64,000 nucleotides of DNA. Source: Algoriphagus boseongensis (GTDB taxonomy: Bacteria > Bacteroidota > Bacteroidia > Cytophagales > Cyclobacteriaceae). Of the stretch, positions 17,479 through 27,078 are shown piece after piece. The position numbers and the translations under genes are program-made. The stretch covers positions 1,016,797 to 1,080,796 of the forward strand of contig NZ_SNYF01000005.1 in assembly GCF_004362805.1 (NCBI RefSeq), read 5' to 3'. The stretch's first letter is position 1. The number at the start of each line of letters is the position of its first letter. The notes beneath the pieces are model-generated. The model did not search any database. It was not told the origin of the DNA and was given only the letters and a program-made list of their open reading frames with translations.

Positions 17479-20442
17479 ATGAGAAATTTTACTAGCAAAA
17501 TCTGGTGCTCAGTATTAACACTGGCCTTCTTGGTTTCTTTTGGAACCTCCTCAGTGTTTGCTCAAACCACCATTTCAGGTACGGTAACCGACAAGGAAAC
17601 TAAAGAAACTTTGGTCGGTGTAAATATCGTAGTGAAAGGAAAAGTAATTGGAACAATTACAGACCTTTCAGGAAAATTCACATTGAATGTGAATCAGGAG
17701 CCTCCATTTACCTTAATATTTTCAATGGTTGGCTATACCTCAACAGAGGTAGAAGTAACCGGTGGAGCCTCAAACATTTCAGTTGAATTGGAAGAATCCT
17801 CCATCATGGGTCAGGAAGTGGTAATTTCTGCTTCTCGCGTTGAAGAGAACATCATGAAATCACCAGTATCCATTGAAAAGATGGATATCATCGCTATCCG
17901 AGAAACTCCTTCAGCGACCTTCTACGATGCATTAAACAACCTGAAGGGTGTTGACATGATGACTCAAAGTTTGACCTTCAGAAGTGTAAATACCAGAGGT
18001 TTTGGATCAAACGGTAACGTAAGAATGGTTCAACTAATCGATGGTATGGACAACCAAGCTCCAGGCTTAAACTTCTCTGTCGGAAATATTGTAGGTATTT
18101 CTGAATTAGATCTAGAAAGCGTCGAATTGATTCCAGGTGCAGCGTCTGCCTTGTATGGTCCAAACGCCTTGACCGGATTACTATTAATGAATAGTAAGAG
18201 TCCTTTCCAATATCAAGGTTTAAGCGCATATGCTAAAACTGGTTTGATGAATGAGGAAGGAAGAGTAGATAACAATGGAGATAAATTGGGTGCTACTGGC
18301 TTTTATGATGTAGGAATCAGATATGCCAAGTCTATTGGAAACAAGTTCGCTTATAAAATCAATTTGAGTTACTTGAAGGCTCAGGATTGGCAAGCCAATG
18401 ATTTTAGAGACCAAAGCTTATTGAATGGAAATGGTCTAAATGATGGTTCCCATGCAAATAATATTGGATACAACGGTGTAAACTCTTATGGAGATGAGAC
18501 CAACGTGAATATGTATAACAGTTTGTTTGCAAATGGTCAGCCTGGAACTGGAGCTGGTGGAACTTCTCCTTTCTTAGGATTCATAGCTACTAATCAAATT
18601 CAGACTCCATTAGGTAGATTTACCTTACCTCAATTGACTGGACAAACTCCTCAGCAGTTGTTTAACCAAATGATTCCTGGCTCAACTGTGACTAACATTT
18701 CTAGAATTGGTTATTTGGAGAGAGATTTGGCAGATTACAATACCAAAAGCTTTAAAGGAAACCTTGCTTTACACTATAGATTTAATGATAAAATAGAGGG
18801 TATTCTTCAAGGAAACTATGGTACAGGTACAAGTGTGTACACTGGCGCTGATAGATATGCTCTAAAAGACTTCTATTTGTATCAAATCAAGGCTGAATTA
18901 AGAGGTGATAATTTCTTCTTAAGAGCTTATACTACCCAAGAGCGCTCTGGCGATGCTTTTGCGATAGGAACTACAGCTGCATTAGTTAATGAGGCTTGGA
19001 AACCTTCTACAACCTGGTATCCTCAATACTTCACCACATTTGGTGGTGGCTCCTATCAGATCTATGCTACAGCTTATTTAACTGCTATTTCTCAAGGAGC
19101 TACTCCTGCACAAGCTCAGGCAGCTGCAACTGCAGCGGTAAATTCAAATGTTGGAAACCTTCATGGAGCAGCAAGAGGTGTAGCTGATTCTTCTACTGGA
19201 AGTCCAGTAGGATTAGGAAGAGCAGATGTACAACCAGGATCAGAGGCATTTAATAATATCGTGTCTCAAGTAAAAGAAAATCCAATTCCAAGAGGTGGAA
19301 GGTTTGTTGACAAATCTAATATGTACCACTATGAGGGTATGTATAATTTTAAAAATGAAATCAAGTTTGCTGAAGTCTTAATTGGCGGTAATTACCGAGT
19401 CTATGACCTAAATTCTGAAGGCACATTGTTTGCATTGGACGAAAATGGCGAAGAGCAAAAAATAACCGAATTTGGTGGATATGTTCAGGCGGCTAAAAGT
19501 TTGATCAATGATAAATTGAAACTGACAGGCTCTTTGAGATATGATAAAAACGTAAATTTCAAAGGTCAGTGGTCACCTAGAGTATCAGGTGTATACTCTG
19601 CAGGAAACCACAACTTTAGAGCTTCTTACCAAACTGGTTTCCGTATTCCAACAACTCAGGATCAATACATTGACTTAGCTACTCCTCAAGCTAGACTAAT
19701 TGGAGGTTTGCCTTTCTTTAGAGACAAATATGATTTAGTAGGTAAGTCATATACTCTAGAATCTGTCTTGGCAGGTAGTCCAAAATTGTATGAATTCACT
19801 GAATTCAAGCCAGAAAGAGCTGTAGTTTATGAATTTGGTTACAAGACCTTGATAGGTCAAAGAATGTTGGTAGATGCATCTTTGTACAATACCACGTATG
19901 AAAACTTCATCGCTGGACAGGTAATTGTAAAACCTACTGGCCCAGCAACTAGAGAAGTTTATTCTTTGCCTACCAATTTGGATGAAAAAATTAAGGCTTT
20001 TGGATGGGCCTTAGGACTTGATTATAAACTGGCTAAATCATTCAACTTAGGTGGTAATATCGCTTATAACAAGTTGAACGATAATGCAGGACTATCTAAT
20101 GAGCAGATTGCTTTCAATACTCCTGAATTCAGATACAATGTTTCTTTTGGATATCGTGACAGCAAGAAAAAGCTTGGCTTCAATGTAGTTTGGAGATATC
20201 AGGATAGCTACTTGTGGCAGTCTTCTTTCGTAGGTCCAGCTGTTAGAGTTACTGAGCAAAGCGTAATGCCATCTTTCAGCACTCTTGACGCTCAATTGAA
20301 TTACAAATTGAAGAGCATCAAGTCAATTGTGAAAATTGGCGGTACAAACATTCTCAATCAGTCCTACCAGTCTAACTGGGGTAACCCAACTATTGGAGCG
20401 ATGTACTACATCAGCATCACCTTTGATGAGTTCTTGAATTAA
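17479..20442 (+). CDS. TonB-dependent receptor with N-terminal carboxypeptidase-regulatory-like domain
   Basis: Outer-membrane transporter of 987 residues. Order: signal peptide (about 1-29, ending SVFAQ), a beta-sandwich domain TISGTVTDKETKETLVGVN... (about 31-115) that adjoins the plug in Bacteroidota receptors, a plug domain (about 120-240) with DALNNLKGVDMM and SALYGPNALTGLL, then a 22-strand barrel. It lacks SusC-type length features and no SusD gene follows, so it is a lone receptor, not a glycan PUL pair. A long loop near residues 500-575 is alanine-rich. Substrate unknown; siderophore, vitamin, peptide or oligosaccharide are all possible. Confidence 0.85.
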   Translation: MRNFTSKIWCSVLTLAFLVSFGTSSVFAQTTISGTVTDKETKETLVGVNIVVKGKVIGTITDLSGKFTLNVNQEPPFTLIFSMVGYTSTEVEVTGGASNISVELEESSIMGQEVVISASRVEENIMKSPVSIEKMDIIAIRETPSATFYDALNNLKGVDMMTQSLTFRSVNTRGFGSNGNVRMVQLIDGMDNQAPGLNFSVGNIVGISELDLESVELIPGAASALYGPNALTGLLLMNSKSPFQYQGLSAYAKTGLMNEEGRVDNNGDKLGATGFYDVGIRYAKSIGNKFAYKINLSYLKAQDWQANDFRDQSLLNGNGLNDGSHANNIGYNGVNSYGDETNVNMYNSLFANGQPGTGAGGTSPFLGFIATNQIQTPLGRFTLPQLTGQTPQQLFNQMIPGSTVTNISRIGYLERDLADYNTKSFKGNLALHYRFNDKIEGILQGNYGTGTSVYTGADRYALKDFYLYQIKAELRGDNFFLRAYTTQERSGDAFAIGTTAALVNEAWKPSTTWYPQYFTTFGGGSYQIYATAYLTAISQGATPAQAQAAATAAVNSNVGNLHGAARGVADSSTGSPVGLGRADVQPGSEAFNNIVSQVKENPIPRGGRFVDKSNMYHYEGMYNFKNEIKFAEVLIGGNYRVYDLNSEGTLFALDENGEEQKITEFGGYVQAAKSLINDKLKLTGSLRYDKNVNFKGQWSPRVSGVYSAGNHNFRASYQTGFRIPTTQDQYIDLATPQARLIGGLPFFRDKYDLVGKSYTLESVLAGSPKLYEFTEFKPERAVVYEFGYKTLIGQRMLVDASLYNTTYENFIAGQVIVKPTGPATREVYSLPTNLDEKIKAFGWALGLDYKLAKSFNLGGNIAYNKLNDNAGLSNEQIAFNTPEFRYNVSFGYRDSKKKLGFNVVWRYQDSYLWQSSFVGPAVRVTEQSVMPSFSTLDAQLNYKLKSIKSIVKIGGTNILNQSYQSNWGNPTIGAMYYISITFDEFLN

Positions 20443-20463
20443 GATTACAACTAACCACCAACC

Positions 20464-20494
20464 AAAAGCCATCCCAATTATGGGATGGCTTTTT
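20464..20494 (+). terminator. Terminator after the TonB-dependent receptor
   Basis: AAAAGCCATCCCA pairs with TGGGATGGCTTTT around ATTA, then TTTTCTTTTTT. Confidence 0.9.
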
Positions 20495-20700
20495 CTTTTT
20501 TAGGAGTTTAAATACTATTCAAAAAAGACCTAAAGTGATTAAGCTTAAAAGAGTTCTCACTTCTTTCTTTTGGGATTGGTAGGGTGTTTTTAAAAGAATT
20601 TCAAGAGATTAAGTAAAGGTTTAATTCAAATGCCTTGGATAGGCAAACCTTAAATATGAAGAGTAAGAAATTCAATTTTATTACTGATAAGTCTCAAACC
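20495..20700. other. Gene-free spacer between two terminators
   Basis: About 200 AT-rich bases between the receptor terminator and the transporter terminator. I see no reading frame longer than about 20 codons, no tRNA-like fold and no strong repeat. Confidence 0.6.
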
Positions 20701-20737
20701 AAAAAAGGCTAACTCCATAGTGGAATTAGCCTTTTTT
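20701..20737. terminator. Bidirectional terminator near the POT transporter end
   Basis: AAAAAAGGCTAA pairs with TTAGCCTTTTTT with an inner CC/GG; A- and T-runs on both sides. It most likely ends the minus-strand transporter gene. Confidence 0.85.
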
Positions 20738-20755
20738 CAGTTGGTCTTAAGGTGT

Positions 20756-22318
20756 TCAATTCACCTCACCCATCATTTTCTTGAGAGTAGATTTAAGCAA
20801 GAATAGAACTATTGCAGAACCAACTACGGTATACACAATCATCATGTACTGATCCGGCATAGCTGCAATTCCCTCCTCTGTTCCCCCACTCGCTTCACCA
20901 GCAATCAATCCTGCAAAAAGATTACCCAAAGCAACAGAAAGGAACCAGATTCCCATCATTTGCCCTCCGTATCCATTTGGAGCTAATTTGGTAACCAAAG
21001 AAAGGCCTACAGGAGACAAACTCAACTCACCGAAGGTATGTAGCAAATAAGTAATGATAAGCCAGCTAGGAGCCGCTAATTCGCCTGATGCTGCAATCTT
21101 GGTAGCGAAATACATCACGAAAAAGCCTAAGCCCAAAAGCAACAAGCCAAAAGTGAATTTTAATGGAGAACTTGGTTCAAGATTCATTCTTCCTAGCCAT
21201 ACCCAAAGAGCTGCAAAAAACGGAGCAAAAATGATAATGAAAAGAGAATTGATAGACTGGAAATAACCGGTTGGGATATCCCAACCAAAGATAGTTCGAT
21301 CGGTAAACCGTTCTGCAAACAGATTCAAGGTAGAACCCGCCTGCTCAAAACCTGACCAAAACATAGCGGAGAAAATAAACAGAATGGCAATCACACCAAC
21401 CTTATTCTTATCTGCCTTTTGTAATCCTCCAAAGGCTATTACATATCCCAAATAACCAAAAGCAACGACTGCAATAACAGTTCCTGACGCTCCGGCGATT
21501 GAGGAAGCATCAATTGGAATAATTCCTGTAAAAAGGATACCAATCACCACGGCAAGTACGATTCCAATAGAAGAAGTTATCGTCTTCAATTTCTTTTGAG
21601 AGGTAATTTCTTTTTCAGTTTCTACCACAGGCTGATCTCCGAAACCTTCCAAGGATTTGCCAGTCAACTTATACTGAATTAGGCCAAAGACCATTCCTAA
21701 TCCCGCAAGTCCAAATCCCAAATGCATATCATATTCTGCAACTGTGGAACAAGCAATTGGAGCGATGAATCCTCCCAGGTTAATTCCCATATAAAAAATC
21801 GAAAATCCAGCATCTCGCTTTGAACTTCCCGCAGGATACAACTGACCAACAATGGAACTGATATTTGGCTTTAATAAGCCCGTTCCCAATACGATCAATA
21901 TCAAACCTAAAAAGAATGAATTGGTGTCTAAAGCACTCAAAGATTCCTTTGGTCCGGAAGAACCTATTATCCAATTTTCAATGCCTGGTAGAGCCATCAT
22001 AAAATGACCTAGGGCAATAATAATCCCCCCATACCAAACAGATTTCTTCAATCCAAAAAGTCGATCAGCCAACCAGCCACCAGGCAAAGCCAGCAGATAA
22101 ACGCCCATAGTGTATAGGCCATAAATTGCTCCGGCTGTTTTATCATCAAATCCCAAACCTCCATCGACAATGGCTTTGGTCATAAAAAGGATTAAAAGAG
22201 CCCGCATGCCATAATAGCTAAATCGTTCCCACATTTCTGTGAAAAACAAAGTCATTAGCCCTTTAGGATGACCAAATGCAGTCCCTCCTTTAAATTCTGA
22301 ATTGCTTAAATTTTCCAA
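20756..22318 (-). CDS. POT/PTR family proton-dependent oligopeptide transporter
   Basis: Inner-membrane symporter of 520 residues for di- and tripeptides driven by protons. The N-terminal signature FFTEMWERFSYYGMRALLIL (near 27-46) contains the ExxERFxYYG proton motif. The second PTR2 signature is in FSIFYMGINLGGFIAP near residues 168-183. Around 12-14 membrane segments are visible, with the usual mid-protein helix insertion. Length is typical. It stands alone on the minus strand between two terminators and a divergent pckA. Confidence 0.92.
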   Translation of the reverse strand: MENLSNSEFKGGTAFGHPKGLMTLFFTEMWERFSYYGMRALLILFMTKAIVDGGLGFDDKTAGAIYGLYTMGVYLLALPGGWLADRLFGLKKSVWYGGIIIALGHFMMALPGIENWIIGSSGPKESLSALDTNSFFLGLILIVLGTGLLKPNISSIVGQLYPAGSSKRDAGFSIFYMGINLGGFIAPIACSTVAEYDMHLGFGLAGLGMVFGLIQYKLTGKSLEGFGDQPVVETEKEITSQKKLKTITSSIGIVLAVVIGILFTGIIPIDASSIAGASGTVIAVVAFGYLGYVIAFGGLQKADKNKVGVIAILFIFSAMFWSGFEQAGSTLNLFAERFTDRTIFGWDIPTGYFQSINSLFIIIFAPFFAALWVWLGRMNLEPSSPLKFTFGLLLLGLGFFVMYFATKIAASGELAAPSWLIITYLLHTFGELSLSPVGLSLVTKLAPNGYGGQMMGIWFLSVALGNLFAGLIAGEASGGTEEGIAAMPDQYMMIVYTVVGSAIVLFLLKSTLKKMMGEVN

Positions 22319-22349
22319 GGATTATACTTTTTTGGTGATATTAATTTTA

Positions 22350-22382
22350 CAATGATAAATCTTTTTGGCTCTTGTTTCAAAA
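22350..22382 (-). promoter_or_regulatory. Candidate promoter of the POT transporter
   Basis: On the minus strand TTTTG (22382-22378), 20 bases, TATCATTG (22357-22350), one mismatch from TAnnTTTG. Start would lie near 22344, 26 bases before the gene. Confidence 0.4.
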
Positions 22383-22538
22383 GAATTCCCTTAAGGAAAG
22401 CAATTGCTTTGTTTAGATTGAATTCGAGAAAATTCCACAATCCAATTCTCCAGAAAAAATAAGATGATTAAAATCAGAAGATTATATGGAATTCGCTTCG
22501 AAATCGATTGAAAAGCTAAATTTTGATGTTTTTTTAGC

Positions 22539-22567
22539 TTGACTTTGAGTTTCATTACTTAATTTTG
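22539..22567 (+). promoter_or_regulatory. Promoter of pckA
   Basis: TTG at 22539-22541, 18 bases, then a perfect TAATTTTG box at 22560-22567. The transcript would start near 22573, 30 bases before pckA. Confidence 0.5.
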
Positions 22568-22602
22568 TCCAGACAATTTTCAGTAAATAAACCCAAATCA
22601 TT

Positions 22603-24207
22603 ATGCAGAACCTCGTTCTGGAACCCCAAATCCTTTCTAATTCCTTTTCAAAAATTCAGACTTCAGGCAAAATTTTTCATAACCTGAGCCCTGCTGAATT
22701 GGTCGAACATGCATTAGCTAGAAAAGAAGGTAGCCTGACTTCCACAGGCGCATTCATGGCTGATACAGGTAGTTTCACGGGACGGTCTCCAAAAGACCGT
22801 TACATTGTTAGTAATGAGTTAACAGAGAATTCAGTTTGGTGGGGAGACATCAACATCCCTATTTCTGAGGAGTATTTTGAAAGGATTCTTCAGAAAATGG
22901 TAAAGTATCTTGAGGATAAAGACCTGTATACTCGGGATTCTTTTGCTGGAGCGGATACAGATTACCGGATGAACCTTCGTGTGATCAATACCTGGGCTTG
23001 GCACAACCTATTTTGCAACAACATGTTCCTCAGGCCAAATCAGGAAGAATTGAAAGAATTTGAACCTGATTTTACCATTATCTGCGCCCCAGGTTTTGAG
23101 GCTGATCCACAAGAAGATGGAGTCAAAAATCCAAATTTTGCGATCATCAACCTTTCAAAAAGGATGATTCTGATTGGAGGAACTGGGTATGCAGGAGAAA
23201 TGAAGAAGGGAATTTTCTCAGTTTTGAATTTTATCCTCCCCTATCAGAAAAATGTGCTTTCCATGCATTGCTCCGCTAATCTTGGGGAAGATGGTGATAC
23301 AGCAATATTCTTTGGGCTTTCTGGGACTGGAAAAACCACTTTATCTGCTGATCCAAAAAGATATCTAATAGGTGATGATGAGCATGGTTGGACAGAAAAT
23401 TCAGTTTTTAATTTTGAAGGAGGTTGCTATGCAAAAGTGATTGACTTGAGCAGAGAAAAAGAACCTGAGATTTTTGACGCCATCAAATTCGGAGCAATTG
23501 TCGAAAATACAAGGTTCAAGAAAGGAACGCGGGAAATTGATTTTACTGATAAATCCGTAACTGAAAACACCCGTACCGCCTACCCAATTCATCATATCTC
23601 AAACGCTGTCGAGCCTTCCATAGCAGGTGTTCCAAAAAACATTTTCTTTCTGACCGCAGATGCTTTTGGAGTGATTCCACCTATTTCAAAACTGAATAAA
23701 AGTCAGGCTATGTATCATTTCATTTCTGGCTATACCGCCAAAGTCGCAGGAACTGAGATGGGAATCACGGAACCCAAGCTCACCTTCTCGGCATGCTTTG
23801 GCGCGGCATTTTTGCCACTTCATCCAACTGCCTACGCCAAGCTATTTGGGGAGAAAATGGAGAAAAATGAGGTAAATGTCTGGTTGATCAATACAGGATG
23901 GACTGGTGGTCCGTACGGAATTGGTTCCAGAATGAAATTAGCCTATACCAGGGCCATGATTTCAGCTGCATTAGAAGGCAAATTGGACTTTGCTCCTTTT
24001 GCAAAAGACCCAATATTCGGATTCGAAGTCCCCAAAATTTGCCCTAATGTTCCATCTGAAGTTTTGAGCCCAAGAAAAACATGGAACGATCCAGAAGGCT
24101 ATGATAAGCAAGCCAAAGAATTGGCATTGGCCTTTGTCAAAAACTTTGAAAAGTTTAGAGAATACGCCTCAGAAGATATCCTTTCAGGAGCGCCAAAAGT
24201 CAGTTAA
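22603..24207 (+). CDS. pckA: ATP-dependent phosphoenolpyruvate carboxykinase
   Basis: Turns oxaloacetate and ATP into PEP, CO2 and ADP: the first step of gluconeogenesis, and reversible in fermenting relatives. Of 534 residues, typical for the ATP class. GRSPKDRY (near 61-68) is the oxaloacetate-side segment, the P-loop GLSGTGKTT is near 240-248, GDDEHGW near 256-262 is the kinase-2 metal site, and RTAYPIHHI near 326-334 follows. It has its own promoter and terminator. Confidence 0.97.
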   Translation: MQNLVLEPQILSNSFSKIQTSGKIFHNLSPAELVEHALARKEGSLTSTGAFMADTGSFTGRSPKDRYIVSNELTENSVWWGDINIPISEEYFERILQKMVKYLEDKDLYTRDSFAGADTDYRMNLRVINTWAWHNLFCNNMFLRPNQEELKEFEPDFTIICAPGFEADPQEDGVKNPNFAIINLSKRMILIGGTGYAGEMKKGIFSVLNFILPYQKNVLSMHCSANLGEDGDTAIFFGLSGTGKTTLSADPKRYLIGDDEHGWTENSVFNFEGGCYAKVIDLSREKEPEIFDAIKFGAIVENTRFKKGTREIDFTDKSVTENTRTAYPIHHISNAVEPSIAGVPKNIFFLTADAFGVIPPISKLNKSQAMYHFISGYTAKVAGTEMGITEPKLTFSACFGAAFLPLHPTAYAKLFGEKMEKNEVNVWLINTGWTGGPYGIGSRMKLAYTRAMISAALEGKLDFAPFAKDPIFGFEVPKICPNVPSEVLSPRKTWNDPEGYDKQAKELALAFVKNFEKFREYASEDILSGAPKVS

Positions 24208-24209
24208 TC

Positions 24210-24238
24210 AAAAAAAGGAGTGATAATCACTCCTTTTT
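24210..24238 (+). terminator. Terminator after pckA
   Basis: AAAGGAGTGA/TCACTCCTTT with loop TAA, followed by TTCTTTT; the A-run on the left also allows the other direction. Confidence 0.88.
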
Positions 24239-24272
24239 CTTTTAAAAAGCCAAAAAAAACAAGTTCAAACCC

Positions 24273-24280
24273 TATTTTTG
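24273..24280 (+). promoter_or_regulatory. Candidate -7 box for the cyclophilin gene
   Basis: Perfect TATTTTTG box 50 bases before the ATG. No good TTG -33 element at the right distance was found. Confidence 0.35.
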
Positions 24281-24329
24281 TGCCTCTTGAATTTTTACCT
24301 AGAAATTGGCCAAAAACAAATAACTCTTG

Positions 24330-24767
24330 ATGAAAACAGCTGAAATTATTACCGAAAAAGGCACTATGAAAGTGGAGTTTTATGAAAAAGATGCTCCCAA
24401 CACCGTTCAAAATTTTATTGACCTGTCAAAAAAGGGGTTCTATGACGGTTTAACTTTTCATCGAGTGATTCCAAATTTCGTGATTCAGGGTGGTTGCCCA
24501 ATCGGAAACGGAGCCGGTGGACCAGGTTATAAAATCAAATGCGAATTGGATGGGGATAATCAATACCATGACCGTGGTGTCCTTTCCATGGCTCATGCCG
24601 GAAGAAATACAGGTGGTTCACAGTTTTTCATTTGTCATAGCAGAACAAACACCGCACACCTAGACAGAAATCACACTTGCTTTGGAAAGGTAGTGGAAGG
24701 CTTGGAAGTCATTGATGCCATCCGTGCAGGAGATAAAATTGAGAAAATTGTAATCCTCGAAGATTAA
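24330..24767 (+). CDS. Cyclophilin-type peptidyl-prolyl isomerase
   Basis: 145 residues from the ATG at 24330; a TTG one codon earlier is less likely. Cytoplasmic, no signal peptide. It catalyses cis-trans change of prolyl bonds. [15 protein letters not shown] (near 45-59) has the catalytic Arg and the Phe-Gln pair; [15 protein letters not shown] (near 89-103) is the second signature and [12 protein letters not shown] (near 111-122) the third. The Trp that binds cyclosporin in eukaryotic forms is His in HLDRNH, as usual for small bacterial members. Confidence 0.93.
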   Translation: MKTAEIITEKGTMKVEFYEKDAPNTVQNFIDLSKKGFYDGLTFHRVIPNFVIQGGCPIGNGAGGPGYKIKCELDGDNQYHDRGVLSMAHAGRNTGGSQFFICHSRTNTAHLDRNHTCFGKVVEGLEVIDAIRAGDKIEKIVILED

Positions 24768-24781
24768 TTAACCCAAATATC

Positions 24782-24811
24782 AGGTCTGCCTTAAAACATG
24801 GCAGACCTTTT
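24782..24811. terminator. Terminator between cyclophilin and ceramidase-like gene
   Basis: AGGTCTGCC pairs with GGCAGACCT and TTTTTT follows. It ends the plus-strand gene just before the 3' end of the minus-strand gene. Confidence 0.85.
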
Positions 24812-26374
24812 TTATTTCTCTTTCAGCTCTTTCAAAATTTCTAAAATGGCTTTGTGGATAGTTGGCGCTGTCTCAGGTCCCAAAGAGTTTATTTCTCCGT
24901 AAGGTCTTTGCGATCTTCCATAGGTATAGGGCGGATCCACATCCCATTGACTTTTAGGTATGATATAACCTACCATATCATTGGACATTCCGGCAAAAAA
25001 CTTAAAACTCCCTGGAGTTTGGCTTTGAATTGATGGGACTTCCAATGGTTCCATGGAAAAATCAGCACCTTCTGGATTTTCAATTCCTCCATGAAGAATT
25101 TCAGGGTACAACTCCCCAGGCACATGTACAAAGGTAGCAGGCCCCAAAGTCCAGGCGGAAACTTCTGAACGAATAGTTTTCCATGCAATAAAACCCCGAT
25201 CAAAAATCCCCAAGTAAGCAGCTAAATGAAACAAACCGTTGTCCATTTTTAAGTCAATAGTCTTTGCTCTGATCGATAAATCCAATTCGGAAAATTGAGT
25301 TAAGCTGGAATCCTGAAGAAGTTCGAGCGTAATTTTTGCCAATGCCTTTCCCTGTGCCATCATTTTCTCCGGACTTTGCTTTTGGAAGTTTTCTCCAGAA
25401 AAAGGGTCTGTAACAGTCATTTCGGGATGAGTAGTCATCAATCCTCCAATTGCCCCATTCATAAAAATCGCTACTCCGCCTAAACCATCAAGCTTTGTCG
25501 AATCGGAAGTATCAAGGCCATTTTCCACAAATTCCCTCCAAGGACTTGCAAAATCAGAACTGATCTGAATATTCTCCGCCCAGAGAGTTTCCGGATGATT
25601 TCCCCAATTCATGATGGTTCCAAGAGTTTCATCAGATTCCCTATCAATTACCTGCATCAGACGGAGGCTAGGGTCATAAACATGGGGCATTCGCGTATCG
25701 CCCACCAAGGGCTTTAAACTTTCACTTTCCTCGGCAAATCTAATTTTAGCAGGTTTTTTAGCTAAAATAGCTTGAGCAACTGCCTCCTTGACTCCTTCCT
25801 GAACTTGAGTCAGGTATTCTGGATATACTCCTCTAACATATTCTGAAGGACCCCAAATTCCCATTAAATCCGGAGAAGAATGAACATGTGTACTCTGAAT
25901 GATTACATAATCCAATTCAGGGAAAGATTCCTTAATCAACTTCCTTGTGGCTATTACTTCATCATTCCCAAAGCCAATCATATCAATTACAGCCACAGCC
26001 ATGATGACGTCACCTGATTCCAAAACCATCGCTCTGGCCCAAAGCGGATCTAAAATCCCTTGTGCAGGTCGGGAATTATGAAAACCTGCAAGCCAAATCG
26101 CATCAAATTTTCCGTTATCGTTTGAATCCTCGTAGGTATCCCCATCCTCTGGATTGTATCTCGAATCTCCATTGGCATCCGTCCAGGTTTCAAAAAAGCT
26201 GGGAGTAATATTCACTTTTGAAAATCCAGCTTTCAAAATCTGCTTTGGACTCTTTAAAGAAATATCAATCCCATAACCAGAGTGCCTGTCTCTAAATCTA
26301 TAAATACCCAAACCGATACCGATTAAAACCAAGAGGGAAACTAAGATGGATAAAGCTAGAAGGGCCTTTTTCAT
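24812..26374 (-). CDS. Membrane-anchored neutral ceramidase-like hydrolase with Ca-binding insert
   Basis: 520 residues. An uncleaved N-terminal membrane segment (about 5-27) should hold it in the inner membrane facing the periplasm. The rest resembles the N-terminal domain of neutral/alkaline non-lysosomal ceramidase: AGFSKVNITPS near 49-59, ARAMVLESGD, and the zinc motif STHVHSSPDLMGIWG. Two features are odd. An Asp/Asn-rich insert after residue 65 (DANGDSRYNPEDGD, DSNDNGKFD) looks like paired EF-hand-type calcium loops. The nucleophile region GDVSP of true ceramidases is replaced by MNGAIGGLMTT, so an N-acyl-sphingosine hydrolase role is doubtful. Substrate unknown. Confidence 0.75.
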   Translation of the reverse strand: MKKALLALSILVSLLVLIGIGLGIYRFRDRHSGYGIDISLKSPKQILKAGFSKVNITPSFFETWTDANGDSRYNPEDGDTYEDSNDNGKFDAIWLAGFHNSRPAQGILDPLWARAMVLESGDVIMAVAVIDMIGFGNDEVIATRKLIKESFPELDYVIIQSTHVHSSPDLMGIWGPSEYVRGVYPEYLTQVQEGVKEAVAQAILAKKPAKIRFAEESESLKPLVGDTRMPHVYDPSLRLMQVIDRESDETLGTIMNWGNHPETLWAENIQISSDFASPWREFVENGLDTSDSTKLDGLGGVAIFMNGAIGGLMTTHPEMTVTDPFSGENFQKQSPEKMMAQGKALAKITLELLQDSSLTQFSELDLSIRAKTIDLKMDNGLFHLAAYLGIFDRGFIAWKTIRSEVSAWTLGPATFVHVPGELYPEILHGGIENPEGADFSMEPLEVPSIQSQTPGSFKFFAGMSNDMVGYIIPKSQWDVDPPYTYGRSQRPYGEINSLGPETAPTIHKAILEILKELKEK

Positions 26375-26478
26375 GTAGGATTAAGATTGATGTCCATAAA
26401 CTACTAAAAATGAATCAATTCATATATCCCCTTTTCTGGAATGAAAATTGAACAGTTGGTTTCCCCAATTGCATCCTT

Positions 26479-27078
26479 ATGAAAAAAAACTATCTACTTA
26501 CAATTTTCATTCTTGGATTTTCCTTTTCCACTTTTGCTCAGCAGTATGGAACTGCACTTGGTCTTAGACTAGGCAATTCGGATTTGAATAGAACCTTGGG
26601 GCTTTCAGTCCAACAAAGGGTAGCACCAAAAATCACTTTGGAAGGAATTATCCAAACAGATTTTTCTAGAAATTCCACTACCTCAATTTTGGTGGAAAGA
26701 CATCATTCACTTTTGTCCAAAAGATTCAATTTTTATTACGGCGGAGGTATGGCTTTTGGATCTGAAGAAAGCTTCCAGAAACGTCCAGAAACCAAGGAAA
26801 TCATCCATACTTATGGAAATCAAACCTTGGGAATTGATCTGATAGGCGGAGTGGAATTAGCTCTTGCTGGAGCAGTGATTTCTTTAGATTACAAACCAAA
26901 TATCAACTTGACGGGTCGGGAGGAATTTTATCGTGGGCAGATTGGGATTTCTGCCAGAACTATTTTGGTAAAAAGTAAAGACCAAAAAAAGAAGCAAAGA
27001 CAACGTCAGAAAGCTAAAAATGCCAGAAAACAGTCCTCTTCTAAAACGACATTTTCAGATTGGTTCAAAAAGGATTAA
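26479..27078 (+). CDS. Predicted outer-membrane beta-barrel protein with basic tail
   Basis: 199 residues, no named family recognised. Signal peptide about 1-20 (ending STFAQ). Residues 21-160 alternate polar and hydrophobic stretches with repeated glycine and aromatic ends (YYGGGMAFG, LGIDLIGGVELAL), as in small outer-membrane barrels. The last 40 residues are very basic (KSKDQKKKQRQRQKAKNARK) and end in SDWFKKD, unlike a barrel. That tail would be periplasmic and could contact peptidoglycan or be disordered. The stop overlaps the end of trmH on the other strand by four bases. Confidence 0.65.
   Translation: MKKNYLLTIFILGFSFSTFAQQYGTALGLRLGNSDLNRTLGLSVQQRVAPKITLEGIIQTDFSRNSTTSILVERHHSLLSKRFNFYYGGGMAFGSEESFQKRPETKEIIHTYGNQTLGIDLIGGVELALAGAVISLDYKPNINLTGREEFYRGQIGISARTILVKSKDQKKKQRQRQKAKNARKQSSSKTTFSDWFKKD

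Noticed and set aside
17479-20442. A SusC-type glycan receptor of a PUL
   Set aside because: No SusD gene or glycan enzymes follow; next is a terminator and a peptide transporter on the other strand.
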